The notes under the pieces were generated by a model. It had not been told where the DNA came from. It searched no databases and saw only the letters and a program-made list of their open reading frames with translations. Below, piece after piece: positions 25,181 to 34,665 of a stretch of DNA of 64,000 nucleotides. The stretch is from Bacillota bacterium. GTDB lineage: Bacteria > Bacillota > Clostridia > Acetivibrionales > DTU013. Numbering within the stretch: the first letter of the stretch is position 1; each line of letters begins with the position of its first letter. The DNA lies in NCBI GenBank assembly GCA_023433505.1, contig JAEZCO010000091.1, forward strand, positions 1-64,000. Direction: 5' to 3'. The position numbers and the translations under genes were made by a program.

Positions 25181-25948
25181 TTATCTTTGTGAAGCGTGCC
25201 ATTTTATGGCATCGCGCTCTACCAACAAAACAATACAGTATAAAATTACGCCTGCCAGGGAAGCTACGACGATATAGGACCACCCCATGGCCATTTCCGC
25301 CTTGCGGAGATTGTCCTTTATGCCGAAGCCCAGCCCCGAAGTGGATGCTGCAAAATACTCGCTGATAATGGATGCAATAATGGAGGATGCAATGTTTATC
25401 TTAACCGCTGTAAATATGTGCGGTAAACAATTGGGCAAACGCAGTTTTTTGAAAATGGTCCACCGGGTCGCCGCCACCGTATGCATGAGATCCATGGAAA
25501 AAGGCTTGAAGTGGTTCAGTCCCACATAAGAGTTGATCGCCATAGCTGCCATGCAGACCACAGTGACAACGCCTATTTTTTGCCCCATCCCCGTAGAAAA
25601 CCACAGGTTCATTATGGGTGAAAGGGCTACAATCGGTACCGCATTAAAGGCCGTGATGACGATCATGCCGCCGTATCCCCATTTGGGAAAAAAGGTGGCT
25701 ATCACCGCGATCATAAATCCGATGAGGGAGCCGATGATCATACCCATGAGCGCACCGGAAATGGTAACCCCGCAATCCGTCAAGGCTTTGGGAAGATTTT
25801 CCGACAGGGTCGTGACAATTTGCGATGGAACCGGCAGCTGAAAGGGCTTTAATTTTAAAATATGATGCAGGACCTTAAGCTGCCATACTAAGATAAACAC
25901 ACCGCCAAAGGCCAACGGCCATAAAACGTTCATTACTTTGTTCTTCAT
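25181..25948 (-). CDS. ABC importer permease (SsuC/ThiX type), second
   Basis: The 255-residue protein is a six-helix binding-protein-dependent permease. The EAA loop that contacts the ATPase reads MHTVAATRWTIFKKLRLPN. Similar permeases serve nitrate, sulfonate, taurine and pyrimidine-precursor importers. Its ATG at 25948 overlaps the previous permease stop (ATGA), so the two permeases are translationally coupled and probably form a heterodimer. Confidence 0.9.
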   Translation of the reverse strand: MKNKVMNVLWPLAFGGVFILVWQLKVLHHILKLKPFQLPVPSQIVTTLSENLPKALTDCGVTISGALMGMIIGSLIGFMIAVIATFFPKWGYGGMIVITAFNAVPIVALSPIMNLWFSTGMGQKIGVVTVVCMAAMAINSYVGLNHFKPFSMDLMHTVAATRWTIFKKLRLPNCLPHIFTAVKINIASSIIASIISEYFAASTSGLGFGIKDNLRKAEMAMGWSYIVVASLAGVILYCIVLLVERDAIKWHASQR

Positions 25949-26745
25949 GCAGGAATTCCCTCCTTCCCGGCTGCGACATTTTGCCAGGGCAAACACAGCC
26001 TTTCGGCGAAAACTACAAGGTAATAGCTGATAATTCCCATAAATGCGCTTGTGACCACAGACGCCCAGAATATATCCGATGAATTGGAGTATAGGGAATA
26101 GAGTATCTTCACGCCGATACCGCTTTTGGACCCCAGCATATCGACGAGAATGGATGCCGTAACCGCCATGGGTGCGGCGATCTTCAGACCTGTAAACAGG
26201 TACTTCATGGAAAAGGGAAACATCAGTTTACGGTAAACGCTATACCTGCCGGCAGCAATGGAATAGAGCAAATCCTTTTTATCCTGCTCCACACTCTTCA
26301 AACCGCTCAGCATGTTGACTGCAACAGGGAAAAAAGTGATATATGCGGCGATTACGATCCGGGAGGCATTCATGTCCCTCACAATATTAAATATGATGGG
26401 CGCAAGGCCAAGAACCGGTATCATCTGGGAAACAATCAAATAGGGAAATGCGATTCTTTCCATGGTTTTCGAAAGACTCATGACTACGGCAAGGATAATT
26501 CCCACACAGGAACCCAGCGTGAAGCCGATCACTGCCCTGGAAAAAGTCACGGCTCCGGCTTCCAAAAGCGCTTTCCAATTGCTGAAAAAAGTAATGGCTA
26601 TGGTGTGAGGATAAGGAAGCTTTGTGTATGCCATCTGGTCCTTGATAACGTATTTCAGTAGAAGGGATAATATTTCCCAGACTATGATGATGCCAATGGT
26701 CCAGACAACAGCCACCAGGCGTCTTTCCCTTTTATTTCCCGACAT
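25945..26745 (-). CDS. ABC importer permease (SsuC/ThiX type), first
   Basis: The 266-residue permease has about six membrane helices and the EAA loop YSIAAGRYSVYRKLMFPFSM. The ATG at 26745 is preferred over the GTG at 26751 because GAGGGGG lies 8 bases before the ATG and too close to the GTG. It directly follows the ATPase gene. Confidence 0.9.
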   Translation of the reverse strand: MSGNKRERRLVAVVWTIGIIIVWEILSLLLKYVIKDQMAYTKLPYPHTIAITFFSNWKALLEAGAVTFSRAVIGFTLGSCVGIILAVVMSLSKTMERIAFPYLIVSQMIPVLGLAPIIFNIVRDMNASRIVIAAYITFFPVAVNMLSGLKSVEQDKKDLLYSIAAGRYSVYRKLMFPFSMKYLFTGLKIAAPMAVTASILVDMLGSKSGIGVKILYSLYSNSSDIFWASVVTSAFMGIISYYLVVFAERLCLPWQNVAAGKEGIPA

Positions 26746-26747
26746 CT

Positions 26748-27518
26748 TCACACCCCCTCAAAGCTTCTTCTGATCTTTGCCACATACTCATAGAACTCGG
26801 GCGTTTCCCGGAGGATATTCCTGCGGGGACGCGGAAGATCAATGTCAACAATGGCCGACAGCCTGCCCGGATGAGGCGAAAGGACAACCACCCGGTCGGA
26901 AAGGAAAACGGATTCCGGTATATTGTGAGTGACAAAGATAATGGTTTTTTTCGTCTTGCTCCAGATATCGAGCAAATCCTCGTTTAATTTTTCCCGGGTG
27001 AATTCATCCAGGGCTGAAAAAGGCTCATCCATCAGCAGAAACTCCGGATTCAGCGCCAGCGCTCTCGCTATGCCCACCCGCTGCTGCATGCCGCCGCTGA
27101 GTTCAAAGGGATATTTATACCCGAAGTTCTGCAAGCCCACCAGCTCCAACATTTTGGTAATCCGCGAGGTCCTTTCCTTTTTGGGGACACCCATGATCTC
27201 CATCGGCATGCAGATATTTCTTCTGACGGTCCTCCAATCATACAGAACCGGGCTTTGGAATACGATCCCGTATTTTTTCTGCATTCGGATATCCCTTGGC
27301 GATTGGCCCCGGATGGATACGCTTCCCGAAGTGGGCTGAAGCAGGTCTGCAATAATACGGAGCAAGGTGGTCTTGCCGCAGCCCGAAGGCCCAAGCAGCG
27401 AAACAAATTCCCCTTCGCGGATATCCAGGCTTACATCGTTCAGAGCCACAATATCTTCCCCGTTATTCACAGGATATTTCATACTTACATTTTTTATCTG
27501 AATTTCAGACGCATTCAT
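26748..27518 (-). CDS. ABC importer ATP-binding protein (SsuB/TauB/ThiZ type)
   Basis: The 256-residue ATPase has Walker A GPSGCGKTT near residue 45, Q-loop GIVFQSPVLYDW, signature ELSGGMQQR, Walker B FLLMDEPFSALDE and H-loop IFVTHN. The Pro/Arg-rich end (LPRPRRNILRETPEF) is typical of the nitrate/sulfonate/taurine/pyrimidine group of importers. It starts 11 bases after the PreA-like gene with AGGAGG in front, so transport and catabolic genes share a transcript. Confidence 0.93.
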   Translation of the reverse strand: MNASEIQIKNVSMKYPVNNGEDIVALNDVSLDIREGEFVSLLGPSGCGKTTLLRIIADLLQPTSGSVSIRGQSPRDIRMQKKYGIVFQSPVLYDWRTVRRNICMPMEIMGVPKKERTSRITKMLELVGLQNFGYKYPFELSGGMQQRVGIARALALNPEFLLMDEPFSALDEFTREKLNEDLLDIWSKTKKTIIFVTHNIPESVFLSDRVVVLSPHPGRLSAIVDIDLPRPRRNILRETPEFYEYVAKIRRSFEGV

Positions 27519-27529
27519 AAACCAACCTC

Positions 27530-29026
27530 CTATATCCTCTTACCGGCAGATATTGCTCCTACCGGGCAAACTACAGTACATAGCTGACAGCCCACACAAT
27601 TTTGCGGTATCAATTTAGGCCGGCCTTCTTCATCCGTTTCCAGGGCCTGATGTCCGCCGTCAAAACAGGAAAGGTAACAGCGGCCGCAGCCAATGCAACG
27701 GCTGCGATTGAACCTGGGCAAAGAGATGGAGCCGCGGTTCAGCTCACTTGCCTGCACGATATTGGGCAAAGCCATGCCCACCATTTCTTTTACCGAAGAG
27801 AAGCCCATTTCCACCAACCAGGAGGAAAGGCCTTCGGTTAAATCTTCAATAATCCGCTGTCCGTACTGCATCACAGAAGTGGTGATCTGAAGGTTTGAGC
27901 ATCCCAAAGCCAGAAATTCCGCGGCGTCACGCCAGTTTTCTATCCCGCCCATACCGCTGACAGGGATGTCCCTCAGCTCCGGGTGTTTTTTTATGTCATT
28001 GATGAACCGCAGGGCAATGGGCTTGACGGACTTCCCGGAGTAGCCTCCTACACAGGATTTGCCGTCGACCTGGGGTTCTGAAATGAAATCATCCAGATGG
28101 ATGTTCATAATGCTTTTAATGGTATTGATGGCGGCAATCCCGGTGGCTCCTGCCTTCATGGCAGCCAGGGCGGGGATCACCATGTTTCCCAGATTGGGAG
28201 TCATTTTGGCCAAAACCGGCAAATGTGTCCCCTTCCTCGTAGCCTCCGTATAGAGGGAAACCAGCTCCGGATTCTGCCCGACATCCGAGCCCACGCCTTC
28301 CAGCGTCATATGGGGACAGGAGAAATTACACTCGATGATGTCGGCGCCGGCTTCTGTCATCAACTGCGCCAAATACGTCCATTCTTCTTCGTCCTGCCCC
28401 AGAATCGACGCGATGATGATTTTCGTCGGATAGTCTTTCTTGAGGCGTTTCAGGTAGCCCAGATTTTCCTCCAGTGTATGGTCGGAAATATTCTCTATAT
28501 TTTTAAACCCAATAAAAGAGTTGCCCTCCTTGCGGATGACTGAAAACCTTGGCGACACCTCTTCAGGAACGAAGTTGCCGATGGTTTTGAAGGCAGCGCC
28601 TGCCCATCCTGCTTCAAATGCCCTTGCAACCATCTCATAGTTGCTGGCTACGATGGAAGATGAAAGAAAGAATGGATTTTCACAGGCTACGCCGCAAAAT
28701 TCAATCCCCAGATCAGCCTTACCGGGTTTGCTCTCTCCTTTTTTCAAATTCTTCGCATATTCCATCAGCAGGGGAATCCTTACCGGACGGTCAACCTTGC
28801 CCTTGACACACGCTTCCATGCAGTCCTTTTCCTTGCACGCTTCGCACAGTGAACTGTTTCCTGCGGAATAAGCAGCGCCGCTGATGTTCTCAAAACGCAG
28901 GGAACGGATGGCTCTTGCGGGGTCCAGGCCATGGGGGCATGCTCTGGTGCAGGAGGCGTTGTAGCAAAGCAGACAGCCGTCGTATTCATTTTTTGCTGAA
29001 AATTCATTAAGCACATTTACCTTCAA
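27530..29026 (-). CDS. PreA-like dihydropyrimidine dehydrogenase with N- and C-terminal Fe-S domains
   Basis: The 498-residue protein has three parts. Residues about 15-85 hold two cysteine groups (CLLCYNASCTRACP and CEACKEKDCMEAC) like the N-terminal Fe-S domain of mammalian DPD and of PreT. The central FMN barrel (NPFFLSSSIVASNYEMV, IIECNFSCPHM, LAKMTPNLG, VSGMGGIENW) is the uracil/thymine-reducing domain. The end carries a 2[4Fe-4S] ferredoxin (CIGCGRCYLSCFDGG, CVGCQLCTVVCP). No FAD/NADPH subunit (PreT) is encoded nearby. The TTG at 29026 is chosen because AGGTGG lies 6 bases upstream. Confidence 0.88.
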   Translation of the reverse strand: MKVNVLNEFSAKNEYDGCLLCYNASCTRACPHGLDPARAIRSLRFENISGAAYSAGNSSLCEACKEKDCMEACVKGKVDRPVRIPLLMEYAKNLKKGESKPGKADLGIEFCGVACENPFFLSSSIVASNYEMVARAFEAGWAGAAFKTIGNFVPEEVSPRFSVIRKEGNSFIGFKNIENISDHTLEENLGYLKRLKKDYPTKIIIASILGQDEEEWTYLAQLMTEAGADIIECNFSCPHMTLEGVGSDVGQNPELVSLYTEATRKGTHLPVLAKMTPNLGNMVIPALAAMKAGATGIAAINTIKSIMNIHLDDFISEPQVDGKSCVGGYSGKSVKPIALRFINDIKKHPELRDIPVSGMGGIENWRDAAEFLALGCSNLQITTSVMQYGQRIIEDLTEGLSSWLVEMGFSSVKEMVGMALPNIVQASELNRGSISLPRFNRSRCIGCGRCYLSCFDGGHQALETDEEGRPKLIPQNCVGCQLCTVVCPVGAISAGKRI

Positions 29027-29079
29027 GGATATCCACCTCACTTTATAGAAAAAAGCAATTTCAGAAACTTAAAGATCAC

Positions 29080-29115
29080 AACTGTATTTACCATAAAACG
29101 GTTTCTGAATTCACT
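29080..29115. repeat. Short repeat shared with 18967-19000
   Basis: AACTGTATTTACCATAAA followed by TTTCTGAATTCAC closely matches 18967-19000, which flanks dispersed repeat copy A. It lies in the 109-base gap between the dihydropyrimidinase and PreA-like genes. Confidence 0.5.
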
Positions 29116-29135
29116 CTGTTTGAGCCATCTCCAAC

Positions 29136-30503
29136 CTATTTTCTTCCGGCCCTTTTTACGAACTTGCCCCAACCGGGCTCTCCTACAAATTCGCCGTCTT
29201 TATATACCAGCCTGCCTCTTGAAAAGGTCATTACCGGATAGCCGTGAAATTGTTTGCCTTCCCAGATGGTATGGTCATAATCGGAATGCATGCCGGCCAC
29301 CGAAACGGTGAAATCCTTTTCCGGGTCATAGATGACGACATCCGCGTCCTTTCCTACCGTCAGGGAACCTTTTTGCGTACAGCCGAAGATTTTTGCCGGA
29401 TTGCTGGAGCAAAGCTCCACCGCTTTATTAAAGGAGATTTTGCCTTCGTTTGCAGCCGACAGCATGTAGGGATACATATTTTCGATACCGGCGCAGCCGT
29501 TGGGAATCTTGGTGAAATCGTCCTTGCCCCAATCCTTTTCATAGCTCTGGAAAGGACAGTGGTCTGTGGCAACGGTGTCGATTCCTCCTGTACGGATCGC
29601 TTTCCACAGGGCATCCCGGCTTTCGGCGCCCTTCATTGGCGGTGAACAGACAAAATTCCTCCCGTCCTCCCGTTTGTAAACCTCATTAGTAAACTCCAAA
29701 TATTGCGGACAAGTTTCCACGTAGACGTCATAGCCGTCTTTCCTGGCGTCAATGGCAGCCTCCAGCCCTTCTTTATCCGCCATATGGACAATATAGAGGG
29801 GAGCTTCCAGATTTTTCGCCCAATGGATGGCTCTTTTGTCCGCTTCCGCTTCCACATATTCGGGGCGGCTCAGGTAGTGGTACCAGGGAGAGGTCTTCCC
29901 TTCCTTCTTGAATTTTTCAATATTCAGGTCGATGAGGTCCGGGTTTTCGGCATGGATATTGATCATGGCCCCGACTTCCTTGCCCCGGGTCAATATCTTT
30001 GCAAAGGTACCGTCATCCACCATCATGCCTTCCTTTTTATAGACGAAGAAGCATTTAAAGCTGGTAATGCCCTCCTCCACTGCCTTTTGCATCTCTTCCA
30101 GTATTGCCCCGCCGTTTAAATCCGTAATGCAGCAATGAAATGCATAATCCACGCAGGCTTCCTTTTCACAGATCGCTTTCTTTTCGTTGATAAGCCCAAG
30201 AATGCTCATGCCCTTCCTCTGCAAAGGATAGTCAAAAACTGTGGTAACTCCTCCACAAGCCGCAGCTCTAGTCCCGGACAAATAGCTGTCCGCCGACACC
30301 GTACCTCCAAAAGGCATGGCCAGATGAGTATGGGCGTCAATGGCTCCCGGCAGGACCAGCTTTCCTTTTGCATCGACTACCGAGGCCCCTTCTTCGGGTA
30401 AGTTTTTGCCAATGGCTGTAATTATTCCGTCCGTTACGGCAATATCTGCCTCATACGTCTCCACCGGAGAGATTATTTTACCGTTTTTAATCAATAAATC
30501 CAT
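29136..30503 (-). CDS. Dihydropyrimidinase / D-hydantoinase
   Basis: The 455-residue amidohydrolase has the metal centre of the hydantoinase family: GAIDAHTHL near residue 57, the lysine that becomes carboxylated in TSFKCFF near 150, His in INIHAEN and YIVHMAD, and Asp in ATDHCPF near 315. It hydrolyses the ring of dihydropyrimidines or hydantoins to N-carbamoyl amino acids. E. coli HyuA lies next to ygeY, as here. The ATG at 30503 follows GGGAGGT. It is downstream of the M20 hydrolase and upstream of the PreA-like gene. Confidence 0.92.
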   Translation of the reverse strand: MDLLIKNGKIISPVETYEADIAVTDGIITAIGKNLPEEGASVVDAKGKLVLPGAIDAHTHLAMPFGGTVSADSYLSGTRAAACGGVTTVFDYPLQRKGMSILGLINEKKAICEKEACVDYAFHCCITDLNGGAILEEMQKAVEEGITSFKCFFVYKKEGMMVDDGTFAKILTRGKEVGAMINIHAENPDLIDLNIEKFKKEGKTSPWYHYLSRPEYVEAEADKRAIHWAKNLEAPLYIVHMADKEGLEAAIDARKDGYDVYVETCPQYLEFTNEVYKREDGRNFVCSPPMKGAESRDALWKAIRTGGIDTVATDHCPFQSYEKDWGKDDFTKIPNGCAGIENMYPYMLSAANEGKISFNKAVELCSSNPAKIFGCTQKGSLTVGKDADVVIYDPEKDFTVSVAGMHSDYDHTIWEGKQFHGYPVMTFSRGRLVYKDGEFVGEPGWGKFVKRAGRK

Positions 30504-30538
30504 CACATGACCTCCCATCCAAATTCAAAAATCCTATC

Positions 30539-31867
30539 CTACCATTGGACCTTTTCGAAGGCTTCCGGACCTTGCTCCGTTACATTCAGGTAAATTGCAG
30601 CATTGCCGATCAGCGCCGTTTTCATGAAATCCGTACGGCATTTGTCATAAGGCGTATGAGCATATTGCTCCTGCATGGGAGAATAGCCGATGGTCGGCTT
30701 CCGGTCGATTCCACAGGTTTTGCTGGCATCGGTACCGAAATCCCAGTAGCCGTACTTTACCGTCTGGCCCACCGATTCCAGGGCTGCAGCGGCAGCCTTG
30801 ACAAAAGCATGCTCTTTGTCGATTTTCCAGGGATTCATATATTTTGCCACTTCATACGATACACCGGTGTAGGATGTCTCTACAGCACTTTTTACTATTA
30901 CATCCGCCTTGAATTCAGGGTCTTTTGCAGCCAGATCATCGATAATTTCCTGTATCTGAGCCACAACCGACTCTGCCGTTTCACGGGGCAGTGTCCGGCG
31001 GTCCAGAGATAGCATGCACTTGTCCGGTACAATGGATAATGCGCCGGGAGAGCATTCAATAATATTCAGCGATATCGAAGCCTGCCCAAGGTCGGGGTCT
31101 GCGGGAAGGGAAGGATATAGCTCCTCCTTGATCCTGTTGATCAGCGGAATTGCTTTATAAATTGCGTTAATCCCCAGCCAGGGCGCGCTTCCATGGGAAG
31201 TCCTGCCATAAACGGTAACCAGCATTTCCACACGGCCTCTGTGTCCGCAATATAGCTTTAGGGACGTAGCTTCCGAGGATACCATGGCATCATAGGTCAG
31301 CCCTTTTTCCGGCAGGGTTTTATCTACCAGATGCAGCATGCCCACCATTTCCGCAGGTTCCTCCTGGACGACCCCGGTAAACATGAAGTTTCCTTTCACC
31401 GGAATGCCTTTTTCCCGAAGCTTTGCCAGCAGCCCGCCGGCATAGATCTGGACCGCCTCGCCGCATTTGACGTCCGAAGCGCCGCGGCCATGGATACATT
31501 CCGCTTCATCGGGCTTTTTATCCTGGGTATCTACCTTGCAAACGTCAAGGAGGCCGCCGTAGGGGTCATAGCCCTGCCAGTTGCCGGCATCCCCCGGGCT
31601 GACGTGGTCCATGTGGGAATTGTACATAATGGTAGGCCCCGGTTCTGTCCCTCTTACCAGACCCACCACATTCCCATGGGCATCCCGGAAAACCTCGTCA
31701 TAGCCCAGCTTCTGCATCTCCGCCAGGTCCAGATCGGCCAGCGCCTTTTCCGTGCCGCTGATGCTGGGGGTTTGGACCAGCTTCTGTCCGAAAGCGACCA
31801 TATCCTTGTACAATTCGTCTGCGATTTCTTTTATCACCGATGCTGTTTTTTCATTCAAAATCTGCAT
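30539..31867 (-). CDS. YgeY-type M20 metallohydrolase, possible carbamoyl-amino acid hydrolase
   Basis: The 442-residue protein belongs to the M20 family, YgeY subgroup (MYNSHMDHVSPGDAGNWQGY with metal ligands, GRGASDVKCG, GVVQEEPAE with the catalytic Glu, WDFGTDAS). YgeY is linked genomically to selenium-dependent purine catabolism and to hyuA. In this operon it is the only candidate to remove the carbamoyl group from N-carbamoyl-beta-alanine; that role is inferred. The start at 31867 (MQILNEK) fits the family's N-terminus, though its ribosome binding site is weak. Confidence 0.85.
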   Translation of the reverse strand: MQILNEKTASVIKEIADELYKDMVAFGQKLVQTPSISGTEKALADLDLAEMQKLGYDEVFRDAHGNVVGLVRGTEPGPTIMYNSHMDHVSPGDAGNWQGYDPYGGLLDVCKVDTQDKKPDEAECIHGRGASDVKCGEAVQIYAGGLLAKLREKGIPVKGNFMFTGVVQEEPAEMVGMLHLVDKTLPEKGLTYDAMVSSEATSLKLYCGHRGRVEMLVTVYGRTSHGSAPWLGINAIYKAIPLINRIKEELYPSLPADPDLGQASISLNIIECSPGALSIVPDKCMLSLDRRTLPRETAESVVAQIQEIIDDLAAKDPEFKADVIVKSAVETSYTGVSYEVAKYMNPWKIDKEHAFVKAAAAALESVGQTVKYGYWDFGTDASKTCGIDRKPTIGYSPMQEQYAHTPYDKCRTDFMKTALIGNAAIYLNVTEQGPEAFEKVQW

Positions 31868-31914
31868 ACTACTCACTTGCCTTTCTATTCGATAGTGGTT
31901 TGCTAAGCACATGT

Positions 31915-31998
31915 GTCATTGCGATGTGAAACGAAGTGCAGCGCGGCAATCTCTGGCGGCATTGGATTGCCACGTCGCCAGCTCGCCGCACTGACATT
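31915..31998. repeat. Dispersed palindromic repeat, copy B (CATTGCGA family)
   Basis: Starts GTCATTGCGATG, contains GCGCGGCAATCTC and GATTGCCACGTCGCC, and ends near CTGACATTAC. It lies inside the operon, in the 160-base gap between the iron dehydrogenase and YgeY-type genes. Confidence 0.8.
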
Positions 31999-32027
31999 AC
32001 GTTCCGGCAAAACAGATTATTTTCACC

Positions 32028-33155
32028 TTATACCGCCGCTTGCAGGGAAGCTCTGTATATTTCCATAAGCTCCTCTTCCGTCGGCTTTACAATACTGTTT
32101 GCAATGTTTTTTGTTTGAATGGCCATTTTGCTGTACCCGCTGATTTCCTGGGCACAGATTTTTTCTTTTTCTCCGAGAAGCCTGTTCATCAGCCCTTTGA
32201 AATCCTCCACACTGGAAAGGTTCATCGCCTTGAGGATCTTTTCTGCCAATTCCGGCTTCTCTTTCCCCACCAATTCCAGGTATTGGCCAAGCAGCAGCCC
32301 GTTGGCTCTTCCATGGTCAATGTCCTTGAAATATGTAAGGGAGTAGCCCATGGCATGTACTGCAGTGGTACCGGTTTGAGCTATGACAATCCCTGCCATG
32401 AAAGAGGCCTGTAAAAGCTGTTCTCTCGTTTCCAGGCTAATGACCGTCTCAGAGCCCTGATCTGATGCCTTCAGAATTTCAGGCACACAGCTTATGATCA
32501 TTCCGATACTTTCAGCCGCCAATGCATTAGATATGATGGACGCTCTTACGGACAGCATCCCTTCTACTGCATGGGACAGCGCATCAACGGCGGTATTTAC
32601 GGTTGCATTCACCGGCAGTTGTTCCATATAACCCGGATCAAGGAAGGCAACGGCCGGAAACAATAGATCCGAAGCGATGCTGGTCTTCGTCTGAGCCCTG
32701 TCATTGGTCAAAATAGAATACTGGGTCACTTCCGACCCTGTGCCTGCCGTTGTGGGAACAAATGCCATCGGCAGCACCTTATCCTCATAGTTTCCGGAGA
32801 ACAGGTCCTCTTCCTTTATGTCCTGGGCAGCCAGCAATGCAATGGCTTTGCCCGCATCCATGGGTGAACCTCCGCCGATGGCGATGATGAAATCCACGGC
32901 ATTTTTCCTTGCAACGGATGCGCCTTTATAGGCGCAGGATATGGTAGGATTGCTCATAACCCTGTCAAAAACCACGTAAGCAATACCGGCGGAATCCAAA
33001 GCGGCTTTTACGTCCCGTTCCGACCCGTTCTTCTTGGCGGAATTTGCACCTGTGACAATGAGTGCCTTCTTCCCGAGTGCTTTAAACATGCCGCTGTTAT
33101 TAAGAATACATTCCTTACCGGATATAACTTTTGTAGGCATATAATACTTGTACAT
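32028..33155 (-). CDS. Iron-containing alcohol dehydrogenase, possible malonate-semialdehyde reductase
   Basis: The 375-residue protein is a group III (Fe-ADH) dehydrogenase: NAD site GGGSPMDAGKAIALL near residue 95, PTTAGTGSEVTQYSILT near 140, and metal ligands in DALSHAVEGM, TAVHAMGY and DIDHGRANG. By position right after a beta-amino acid aminotransferase, it could reduce malonate semialdehyde to 3-hydroxypropionate, the usual way anaerobes dispose of it; this is inference. The ATG at 33155 follows AGGAGG. Confidence 0.88.
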   Translation of the reverse strand: MYKYYMPTKVISGKECILNNSGMFKALGKKALIVTGANSAKKNGSERDVKAALDSAGIAYVVFDRVMSNPTISCAYKGASVARKNAVDFIIAIGGGSPMDAGKAIALLAAQDIKEEDLFSGNYEDKVLPMAFVPTTAGTGSEVTQYSILTNDRAQTKTSIASDLLFPAVAFLDPGYMEQLPVNATVNTAVDALSHAVEGMLSVRASIISNALAAESIGMIISCVPEILKASDQGSETVISLETREQLLQASFMAGIVIAQTGTTAVHAMGYSLTYFKDIDHGRANGLLLGQYLELVGKEKPELAEKILKAMNLSSVEDFKGLMNRLLGEKEKICAQEISGYSKMAIQTKNIANSIVKPTEEELMEIYRASLQAAV

Positions 33156-33169
33156 CCTGCCGCCTCCTA

Positions 33170-34507
33170 TCAAATCGACTTGTCTACCTCGCCGAGAACT
33201 TCATCCATGACAGCCATGGCATCGCTTAATTCCTGTACGGTAATGATTAAAGGCGGGGCAACAATGATTGAATTCTCATGGGAGTAAGTATAGAAGCCTC
33301 TTTCGCCCAACATGCCTATGACCTTTTTCATTCTCTTCTCCGGATCCTGACCATACTCCACCAGAGGTTCTTTCGTCTCTTTGCTCTTTACCAGCTCAAT
33401 GGCAGAGAACAAGCCGATGTAGCGCACATCCCCGACGCAGGCATGTTTTTCCTTTATATCCTCCAGCAGCTTGCCCAGCACAATGCCCCGCTCCCTGGCC
33501 TGGGCAATCAATCCCGCTTCTTTGTAATACTCGATTGTCGCAATACCGGCGGCACAGCCCAGCGGATGTGCGGAGTAAGTAAGGCCGCAGCTCAGGAAAT
33601 TGTCATCAAAAAAGTCTGCGATCTCTTTACTGACAATTACGCCGCCAAGAGGCGCATACCCGCAGGTAATCCCTTTGGCAAAGGTAATGATGTCAGGCTT
33701 TACATCAAAATTATTTACGGCAAACCATTCTCCGGTCCGTCCCCAGCCGGACATTACCTCGTCGCATATCATCATAATTCCAAATTCGGTGCAAATGTCA
33801 CGTATTCCCTTTAAGTAGCCCTTTGGCGGAATGAGGATGCCATTGCTTCCGGTGACGGTTTCCAATACAATTGCTGCTACCGACTGACGGCCTTCATAAA
33901 TGATCTGCTCCCTCAACTGTCCAATATAATATTTTGTTGCAGCTTCCTCGCTTTCAAAGGGCACCGGGGAACGGTACAGATAAGGGTCAAAGAATTTGAC
34001 GAATCCGGGGATGCCCGGCTCGCAGGTATATCTTCTGGGCTCACCCGTCAAATTTGCCGCTCCATAGGTTGATCCGTGATAGGAACGGTATCTTGAAAAT
34101 ATTTTATGTCGACCTGTTACCATTTTGGCTATCTTAATGGCGTTTTCATTGGCATCAGCCCCTGCCAAAGTAAAGAACACCTTTCCCATGTTGTCCGGAG
34201 CCAGCTCCACAACCGTCTTTGCCAGTTGGGACCGGACATCGATGGCGAAGGACGGCGACGAAAATGCAAGCCTTTCCGCCTGTTCCTGGATTGCTTTGAT
34301 CACCTTTTTATTTCCATGGCCAATATTCAAATTCACCAATTGGGAAGACATATCATAATAGCGTTTTCCTTCGCCATCCCAAAAATAAACCCCTTCTCCT
34401 CCGATCATTACCTTTGGCTTCAATGCGCCCTGGGCACTCCAGGAGTGCAGGTTGTATTTCTGAGACACCTCACAAATTTCACTTGCGGTTTTTAATTCAA
34501 GTTCCAT
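33170..34507 (-). CDS. Class III omega-aminotransferase, possible beta-alanine:pyruvate aminotransferase
   Basis: The 445-residue PLP enzyme has the class III layout: FFTLAGADANENAIKIAK near residue 110, RSYHGSTYGA, the PLP Asp in MMICDEVMSGWGRTGEWF near 245, and the PLP Lys in ITFAKGITCGY near 275. Relatives act on beta-alanine, taurine or gamma-aminobutyrate. As the first structural gene of an operon with dihydropyrimidinase and PreA, beta-alanine or 3-aminoisobutyrate is the expected substrate. AAGGAG lies 8 bases before the ATG. Confidence 0.9.
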   Translation of the reverse strand: MELELKTASEICEVSQKYNLHSWSAQGALKPKVMIGGEGVYFWDGEGKRYYDMSSQLVNLNIGHGNKKVIKAIQEQAERLAFSSPSFAIDVRSQLAKTVVELAPDNMGKVFFTLAGADANENAIKIAKMVTGRHKIFSRYRSYHGSTYGAANLTGEPRRYTCEPGIPGFVKFFDPYLYRSPVPFESEEAATKYYIGQLREQIIYEGRQSVAAIVLETVTGSNGILIPPKGYLKGIRDICTEFGIMMICDEVMSGWGRTGEWFAVNNFDVKPDIITFAKGITCGYAPLGGVIVSKEIADFFDDNFLSCGLTYSAHPLGCAAGIATIEYYKEAGLIAQARERGIVLGKLLEDIKEKHACVGDVRYIGLFSAIELVKSKETKEPLVEYGQDPEKRMKKVIGMLGERGFYTYSHENSIIVAPPLIITVQELSDAMAVMDEVLGEVDKSI

Positions 34508-34543
34508 GCCTTTGTCTCCTTATTTATAAAATAATAAAAGGGC

Positions 34544-34600
34544 CTGCCCGCATGAGTTCATAGATGTTCCTATGAATTCTTGCGGACAGACCCCTTCGCC
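34544..34600 (-). promoter_or_regulatory. 24-bp terminator-like hairpin in the operon leader
   Basis: On the minus strand GGGTCTGTCCGCAAGAATTC pairs almost perfectly (24 positions, 2 mismatches, 3 G-U) with the segment ending TGCGGGCAGGCCC, followed by TTTTATTATTTTAT. It lies downstream of the promoter at 34630-34657 and upstream of the aminotransferase start. It is either the end of the pucR transcript or an attenuator inside the operon leader. Confidence 0.75.
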
Positions 34601-34629
34601 GTCATTAATCAAACTTGGATTATATATTC

Positions 34630-34657
34630 ATCATATCACGTATGGATTTGTATTCAA
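34630..34657 (-). promoter_or_regulatory. Probable promoter of the pyrimidine-type operon
   Basis: On the minus strand TTGAAT (34652-34657) and TATGAT (34630-34635) are separated by 16 bases. The predicted start would put the 24-bp hairpin in the untranslated leader. Confidence 0.6.
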
Positions 34658-34665
34658 GGAATTAC

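Noticed and set aside
34544..34600. Hairpin before the aminotransferase gene as a mobile element
   Set aside because: It has no target-site duplication, and a T-rich run follows it, so a terminator or attenuator fits better.
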